From contig CAIZNN010000211.1 of assembly GCA_903934285.1 (NCBI GenBank), forward strand, positions 1 to 36,871: a stretch of 36,871 nt of DNA, in the 5' to 3' direction. This document shows, in pieces, positions 32,601 through 36,871 of this stretch (within the stretch, counting starts at the first letter, position 1; every line of letters begins with the position of its first letter). Below the pieces are notes generated by a model that did no database searches, had not been told where the DNA came from, and worked only from the letters and a program-made list of their open reading frames with translations. The position numbers and the translations under genes are program-made. Source of the DNA: Akkermansiaceae bacterium (GTDB lineage Bacteria > Verrucomicrobiota > Verrucomicrobiia > Verrucomicrobiales > Akkermansiaceae).

Positions 32601-33854
32601 ATGGAAAAACCAGTGATGCAGACGCGGCGGAAGTTGGAACCCCTCTTGGGCGGAGTGGCGTTGTTGTTGTTGCTGGTGGGTTGCGTGGTGGTGCTGCAGC
32701 CGTTCTTGTCGGCCCTGATGTGGGCCATGGTGCTGGCATTTTCCCTGTATCCGCTGCAACGGCGGTTCACCCGCTGGTTCCGCGGCTCGCGCACTTTGGC
32801 CGCGTGCTTGGTCACCCTCACCCTCACCGTGGTGCTGGCCGGACCGGTGGTGTGGATCGGCTTCAGTCTGGCTGAGGATGGCAAGGCGCTGGCCACCGCC
32901 ACGCGCAAATGGTTTCTCTCGATGCCCGACGAGGCGCCCACCTGGGTGAGTCGGATGCCGGTGGTCGGCAGCGAACTGGCGGATTATTGGGTCGACTTCG
33001 CCATGGGGCGCCGGCTCTGGCTCGACCAATTGGAAAAGGCGTCGCAAGACCCGCCGCCCCGGGCGAAAATCGTGGTCGAAGGGGCGCCCGACGTGGTGGT
33101 GGATGCCACCCCGGTGCCACCGCCGGCCGCCGCAGTGCCGGTGACCGGCCCGGGCCGGCCGGATTCGCCGGGGGTGGTTGTGTTGTTAGGCCAGTTGATC
33201 GCGTGGGCGCGCACGGGGCTCATTTCGGTCGGCCTGGCCGTCGGCCACGGTGTGGCGCAGGTGTTGGTGAGCGCGTTTCTAACTTTTTTCATGCTGCGCG
33301 ACGCGCAGTTGTTGTCGGAGCGTCTGGGGGTGGCGGTGGACCGCTTGACCGGCGGGCGTGGCCGGCATTTGATGAATGTGGCGGGGGCGACGGTCAAGGG
33401 GGTGATTTACGGGATATTGGGCACGGCCTTGGCGCAAGCGGTGGTGGCCGGGATCGGGTTTGGCATGGCCGGGGTGCCGGGGGCTGTGTTGTTAGCATGT
33501 CTGACGTTTTTCTTTGCGGTCATTCCGTTTGGGCCGCCGGTCATCTGGATTCCGGCGGCGTTGTGGTTATTCAGCCAAGGTTCGCCGGGGTGGGGGATGT
33601 TCATGTTGTTGTGGGGGGTGTTGGGCATCAGCGGGGTGGACAATTTCCTGCGGCCCTATCTGATCAGCCAGGGCAGTAAGATGCCTTTCGTGCTGATTTT
33701 TTGCGGGGTGATCGGCGGCGCGCTGGCATTCGGCCTGGTGGGGGTGTTTCTCGGGCCGACCTTGTTAGCTGTGGCGTTCCGTCTCATCGAAGAGTGGGCA
33801 GTGGCACCGCCGGGGCCGGCGCAAGGCGCGCCGCCGGGTGCCGTCACTTCGTGA
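32601..33854 (+). CDS. AI-2E family transporter
   Basis: The 417-residue membrane protein shows the AI-2E (PerM/YdiK/TqsA) layout: three N-terminal helices (GGVALLLLLVGCVVVLQPFL, ALMWAMVLAFSLYPL, LAACLVTLTLTVVLAGPVVW), a long polar loop of about 110 residues with a proline-rich insert (VPPPAAAVPVTGPGRP, about 168-183), then five more helices with SAFLTFFMLRDAQ, GVPGAVLLACLTFFFAVIPFGPPVIW and the end DNFLRPYLISQGSKMPF...LVGVFLGPTLLAVAF. Members export small molecules or ions; autoinducer-2 is proven only for one subgroup. The ATG at 32601 is the first in the frame near the conserved part. The HMG-CoA reductase gene follows after 35 bp, probably in the same transcript. Confidence 0.88.
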   Translation: MEKPVMQTRRKLEPLLGGVALLLLLVGCVVVLQPFLSALMWAMVLAFSLYPLQRRFTRWFRGSRTLAACLVTLTLTVVLAGPVVWIGFSLAEDGKALATATRKWFLSMPDEAPTWVSRMPVVGSELADYWVDFAMGRRLWLDQLEKASQDPPPRAKIVVEGAPDVVVDATPVPPPAAAVPVTGPGRPDSPGVVVLLGQLIAWARTGLISVGLAVGHGVAQVLVSAFLTFFMLRDAQLLSERLGVAVDRLTGGRGRHLMNVAGATVKGVIYGILGTALAQAVVAGIGFGMAGVPGAVLLACLTFFFAVIPFGPPVIWIPAALWLFSQGSPGWGMFMLLWGVLGISGVDNFLRPYLISQGSKMPFVLIFCGVIGGALAFGLVGVFLGPTLLAVAFRLIEEWAVAPPGPAQGAPPGAVTS

Positions 33855-33873
33855 TTGCCCAGGGGCGCGGCGC

Positions 33874-33881
33874 GGAGGAGG
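33874..33881 (+). promoter_or_regulatory. Strong Shine-Dalgarno site of the HMG-CoA reductase gene
   Basis: GGAGGAGG lies 8 bases before the ATG at 33890. It settles the start and is unusual in this window, where most genes lack a clear ribosome-binding site. Confidence 0.8.
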
Positions 33882-33889
33882 ATCAACCC

Positions 33890-35173
33890 ATGAGTGGCAA
33901 ACGCGAGCTAACCCAGAACCACGTCGCGCAAATGCTCGCGGGTGGCAGTGTGGAGGAGGCGGCGGCGCGGCTGCGCCCGGATTTCACCAATCTGCCGCAC
34001 GTGCCCGCGGGCAGTGCGGGGGTGTCGCTGGAGCGGGCGATGACGTGGTGGGCCGAGGCGGGTGTGGCGCCGGAGATCCACGATGTTTTGTTAGGCGGGG
34101 CGGCGGACGATTTGTCGCGTTATGAGGGCAACATTGAGAATGCGATCGGGCTGCTGCGCGTGCCGCTGGGAGTGGCCGGGCCGTTGCGCGTCAACGGGCT
34201 GGCGGCCCACGGCGATTATTGGATTCCGCTGGCCACCACCGAGGCGGCGTTGGTGGCGAGTTATCACCGGGGCTGCCGTTTGTTGACGGCGGCGGGCGGG
34301 TGCTCGGCCATGGTCCTGAATGAGAGCCTGAGCCGGGCGCCGGGCTTTGTGTTTGACACGGCGGTGGAGGCCGGGCGGTTGGTGGTGTGGGTGTTGGAAC
34401 ATTTCGATGAGTTCCATGCGGTGGTGGCTGCCACCACGGCGCATGGCCGGCTCATCGACGTCGGCTGCACCATCGAGGGCAACCATGTCTATCTGAACTT
34501 CGAGTTCACCACCGGCGATGCCTCCGGCCAGAACATGGTGACGCTGGCGAGTCAGGCGATCTGCGACGACATCCTCGCCCGCTGCCCGGTGGTGCCGCTG
34601 CGCTGGTATGTCGAATCGAATTTGTCAGGCGACAAGAAGGCCTGCGCCCGCTCGTTCACCTCGGCACGCGGCAAGAAGGTCACTGCGGAAGTGCGGCTGT
34701 CGGCACTGTTGATCGAAAAACACCTCCACACCACCGCGCGCGCAATGGTGGACTACTGGCGAATGTCGGCCATCGGCGGCGTGCTCAGTGGCACCCTCGG
34801 GATTCAGGGGCAATTCGCCAATGGCCTGGCCGCGTTGTATCTGGCTACCGGACAGGATGCGGCGTGCGTCGCGGAATCGGCCACCGGGGTGACCCGCTTC
34901 GAAGAGACCGCCGATGGCGGACTGTATGCGGCGGTCACCTTGCCCGGCATCATGGTCGGGACGGTGGGCGGCGGCACCGGGTTGCCGACGCAGCGGGCGT
35001 GTCTGGAATTGATGGGACTGGCCGGCCCGGGCAAGGCGCGGGCGCTGGCGGAGGTGTGCGCGGGGTTGTTGTTAGGTGGCGAGCTGTCGATCACCGCGGC
35101 GCTGAGCGCCGGCCATTTCGCCAGGGCCCATCACAAGCTGGCACGCCAGCGGCAGCATCCGGAGCCGCACTGA
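33890..35173 (+). CDS. Hydroxymethylglutaryl-CoA reductase, class I-like
   Basis: The 427-residue protein resembles class I HMG-CoA reductases, which reduce HMG-CoA to mevalonate with two NADPH. Visible signatures are ENAIGLLRVPLGVAGPL (83-99), the catalytic glutamate E118 in ATTEAALVASYHRG, the catalytic lysine of SGDKK (247-250), GQDAAC with D323 (321-326), and GTVGGGTGLPTQ (357-368). The C-terminal GHFARAHHK supplies candidate catalytic histidines. The cofactor/substrate segment usually DAMGMN reads DASGQN (210-215), a noteworthy variation. It has no membrane anchor. Most Verrucomicrobia are thought to use the MEP route, so a mevalonate-making enzyme is unexpected; no other mevalonate gene is in the window. 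It is preceded by a strong Shine-Dalgarno site and by the AI-2E gene. Confidence 0.92.
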   Translation: MSGKRELTQNHVAQMLAGGSVEEAAARLRPDFTNLPHVPAGSAGVSLERAMTWWAEAGVAPEIHDVLLGGAADDLSRYEGNIENAIGLLRVPLGVAGPLRVNGLAAHGDYWIPLATTEAALVASYHRGCRLLTAAGGCSAMVLNESLSRAPGFVFDTAVEAGRLVVWVLEHFDEFHAVVAATTAHGRLIDVGCTIEGNHVYLNFEFTTGDASGQNMVTLASQAICDDILARCPVVPLRWYVESNLSGDKKACARSFTSARGKKVTAEVRLSALLIEKHLHTTARAMVDYWRMSAIGGVLSGTLGIQGQFANGLAALYLATGQDAACVAESATGVTRFEETADGGLYAAVTLPGIMVGTVGGGTGLPTQRACLELMGLAGPGKARALAEVCAGLLLGGELSITAALSAGHFARAHHKLARQRQHPEPH

Positions 35174-35240
35174 TTGCATGTGTGATCCGCGCTGACGAAC
35201 CAGCGCAGATTGAATCGAGGTGGCCACGCAATCGAAATGC

Positions 35241-35516
35241 TTACGCCGGTCCCCCGGCCACGTCATGTTGGGCGGTTCTTTGCTCCAGCACTGCCTCCTC
35301 GTAGAGCGTGTCGGGACAGATGTCCTGTTCGTGCGGCCATGATGCCGTGCCGTATGTCACGGCGACTCGGCGGAAATACTCCTCATCACGAAGTTCGCGA
35401 AACACGCCGAAATCGAGCAGATGTGAACAGTCGAATACTCCTCTCTCTCCATTCGTGAAGAGTATGTGGAGCCGATAGTTTGCCTCGGCTTGTATGGAGG
35501 CGACGCGCGGATTCAT
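35241..35516 (-). CDS. DUF2442 domain protein
   Basis: The 91-residue protein reads IQAEANYRLHILFTNGERGVFDCSHLLDFGVFRELRDEEYFRRVAV..GTASWPHEQDICPDTLYEEA, the complete DUF2442 pattern (a small beta-rich domain ending in W....DICPDTLY). It lies 3 bp after a DUF4160 gene on the same strand. DUF4160/DUF2442 pairs are common in accessory regions and resemble toxin-antitoxin modules in arrangement, although activity is not established. GC content is lower than that of the core genes to the left. Confidence 0.85.
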   Translation of the reverse strand: MNPRVASIQAEANYRLHILFTNGERGVFDCSHLLDFGVFRELRDEEYFRRVAVTYGTASWPHEQDICPDTLYEEAVLEQRTAQHDVAGGPA

Positions 35517-35519
35517 CGT

Positions 35520-35834
35520 CTATTTCAGCGGTTCGATTTTGTAAGGCTGCTGGCCAATCGCGGCGAGGTCCCAGTCAGCGAGAAGTTCATCCCGGTGAAT
35601 CTCCATCCACGCCAGCGCCAGTTTCAGCTTGCTGCCGGGAATCGACCCTTCCAGAATTTCCCCGTCCGGAATTGCTAGGACAACTTCGTGCTCCTGATAA
35701 CGGACGTGGACATGCGGTCGTTTGTGCCTCCTGTTAGCCATGACGTTTCCCCATCCATCAGCCTCCAAGTCGGCTTCCGGGTTCGTGTTGTTCACGCGGT
35801 GCCTCCCGCGAAGTTCCAATGGCTTAGCTGTCAT
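35520..35834 (-). CDS. DUF4160 domain protein, possible toxin-antitoxin-like partner
   Basis: Residues 40-104 match DUF4160: RPHVHVRYQEHEVVLAIPDGEILEGSIP..KLKLALAWMEIHRDELLADWDLA and the end IEPL. The usual N-terminal strand before HVHVRY is missing or replaced by ELRGRHRVNNTNPEADLEADG, so the gene may be shortened or rearranged at its 5' end. An internal ATG at 35741 (M32, preceded by a purine-rich GGGGAAA) is an alternative start giving 73 residues. It is translated just ahead of the DUF2442 gene. The function of the pair is unknown. Confidence 0.78.
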   Translation of the reverse strand: MTAKPLELRGRHRVNNTNPEADLEADGWGNVMANRRHKRPHVHVRYQEHEVVLAIPDGEILEGSIPGSKLKLALAWMEIHRDELLADWDLAAIGQQPYKIEPLK

Positions 35835-35991
35835 GTCTGCAACACTCGGTAGTTTCTACTGGCTTGGTTTTGAAACATCAGATCTTTCATCTGACAAGAA
35901 GCGCCTTGCTTGGCTCGGCGCACGTCCAGGTGTGGCACCGGCTACCGGGAGCGCCACTCCGCAACAGGGTTAAGGGTTGTAATCAAGAGGG

Positions 35992-36720
35992 TCATTTCGA
36001 CTCGGGGCGGGTAGCCGGTTGTCCACCACCGTCTTGTTCGCCGTTGGTTGGTTTGGCTGTCTTTATCTGTGGAACAATGCCCGCCATGAGATCAGCTTCA
36101 TGGTCAAAGATCTTCAATGCCTCCTCATACTCCTGATCGGTCTTGAACTCATTGCGAACCACTCTGCCAGAGTCCAGTGTGCTCAGAATAGAGGGATGCT
36201 CCCGCCGGAGATCGTATAGAATATGCTGCCGAAAAGAGCCTGTTCCTGACCACTCCAACGTTGCCACATAGCCAAAGACCACATCTCTGCCGCTTACGAA
36301 CTGCCCGCGATAAAGCTCAGGCTGAGCACCAAAGAAAGGGGAGAACCACTCCGAATCACGAGCCGTCTCGATAGCGAGAAGAATCGTTCCGACGGTCTTC
36401 CCAAAACTTCCCTTCTCGGGATACACAACTTGAATGACCTTGCGACCTTCGACTGTGGCGATGGTCGTGACCGTCGGCTCCTTCTGTCTCTCGATCCATG
36501 TGAAAGCCTTCTCCGTCGGCTCGGAAAACTGATCGTCAACGTATGGCATCTGCCGGTTCAGTAGGGACAGCCGAAACTCTGTAGAAACCTTGGCCGTCCA
36601 GTTTGGACCCTTGCCCCACGAATAAAGGTAGCAGTCTTTCGGAACCCCGGAGCGCAGATCATCTTCAGCGCTCACGACTGAGGAAAACGTTGCAAGCAGG
36701 ACGATTATGAGAGAGCGCAT
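35992..36720 (-). CDS. Secreted protein of unknown function
   Basis: The 242-residue protein begins with a clear signal peptide (MRSLIIVLLATFSSVVSAED). I do not recognise the mature part; it contains aromatic and charged stretches (CYLYSWGKGPNWTAKVSTEF, DSEWFSPFFGAQPELYRGQF) and ends in a polar, probably disordered tail (KPTNGEQDGGGQPATRPESK). Base composition is visibly lower in GC than in the core genes, and codons such as AAA, GAA and ATA are commoner, which suggests acquisition. The 3' end of a group II intron lies about 18 bp upstream, so its natural promoter has been displaced or is supplied across the intron. Confidence 0.72.
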   Translation of the reverse strand: MRSLIIVLLATFSSVVSAEDDLRSGVPKDCYLYSWGKGPNWTAKVSTEFRLSLLNRQMPYVDDQFSEPTEKAFTWIERQKEPTVTTIATVEGRKVIQVVYPEKGSFGKTVGTILLAIETARDSEWFSPFFGAQPELYRGQFVSGRDVVFGYVATLEWSGTGSFRQHILYDLRREHPSILSTLDSGRVVRNEFKTDQEYEEALKIFDHEADLMAGIVPQIKTAKPTNGEQDGGGQPATRPESK

Positions 36721-36738
36721 TTTATTTTGGCGATTGAG

Positions 36739-36871
36739 GTAGGGACGCCGGTTATCCGACGCCCCCCTCGCAGATCCCGGCGTGCGGAACTACCGCACCG
36801 GGCTCCTCGGAGGACGCGCACACAGAGCGGGCCTTGATTGTTCGGTTGGAATTTGATCCTACAGGTTTGGA
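36739..36871 (-). mobile_element. 3' end of a group II intron (domains V and VI)
   Basis: On the minus strand, 36805-36773 reads as a 33-nt domain V: GAGCCCGGTGCGG, loop TAGTT, CCGCACGCCGGGATC, with the catalytic AGC triad. Directly after it comes a domain VI-like stem, GGGGGGCGTCGG paired with CCGGCGTCCC and unpaired ATAA containing the likely branch A, ending near CCTAC at 36739. The domain V sequence is of the bacterial (class C-like) type as remembered. The intron-encoded reverse transcriptase would lie to the right of the window; 36806-36871 shows no recognisable coding end. Confidence 0.72.

Overview
The window looks like a chromosomal segment of a GC-rich member of the Verrucomicrobiota, most likely Verrucomicrobiae (Luteolibacter/Haloferula-like). 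The pointers are an N-terminal Verru_Chthon cassette protein A at the left edge, a PEP-CTERM protein with autotransporter-type repeats, a secreted protein ending in the verrucomicrobial DGD..NLQEYAFGTNP region, abundant short palindromic elements and nonamer/heptamer arrays, and few Shine-Dalgarno sites. This placement is inferred from protein families only; no rRNA or tRNA gene was recognised.

Layout. 1-2350 (minus strand): partial Verru_Chthon protein, an orphan NarL-type response regulator and a GNAT acetyltransferase. 2351-3481: gene-poor and repeat-rich, with a 142-bp palindromic mobile element, a heptamer array and a duplicated 49-bp AT-rich segment. 3482-7115: two large secreted proteins. 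7373-11446: a cytidylate-kinase-like protein, then a dehydrogenase / MBL-hydrolase pair flanked by nonamer arrays in opposite orientations, then a CE15-like esterase. 11934-16613: an S-adenosylmethionine-cycle locus (metK, ahcY, a WbuC cupin) read leftward, interrupted by a four-helix-bundle gene in 39-bp inverted repeats and facing a divergent ArsR-methyltransferase fusion gene across a palindromic operator. 16789-22945: porin, carboxynorspermidine decarboxylase, RadC and an AsmA-like envelope protein. 23056-26715: a YqjD/YqjE/YqjK-like trio and two PilT-type ATPases. 26837-30820: zinc-ribbon membrane protein, double-FKBP isomerase, rhodanese, PpnP, DUF2459 and DoxX proteins, tightly packed with ATGA-type overlaps in places. 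30834-35173: leuB (minus), a KH-domain protein, an AI-2E family permease and an HMG-CoA reductase. 35241-36871: a lower-GC accessory end with a DUF2442/DUF4160 pair, an unknown secreted protein and the 3' end of a group II intron.

Most striking. A 142-bp element with 19-bp terminal inverted repeats and a 5-bp target duplication occurs twice. The second copy sits in frame inside the rhodanese gene, adding exactly 49 codons, and carries a TAA-to-TAC change that keeps the frame open. This resembles the in-frame palindromic elements of Rickettsia but appears to be a different family. Other leads are the SAM-cycle regulator and its operator, the inverted-repeat cassette inside the metK-ahcY unit, the tandem palindromes at 30120-30229, and a frame-independent GTTAG/CTAAC pentamer in which almost all TTA and CTA leucine codons lie.
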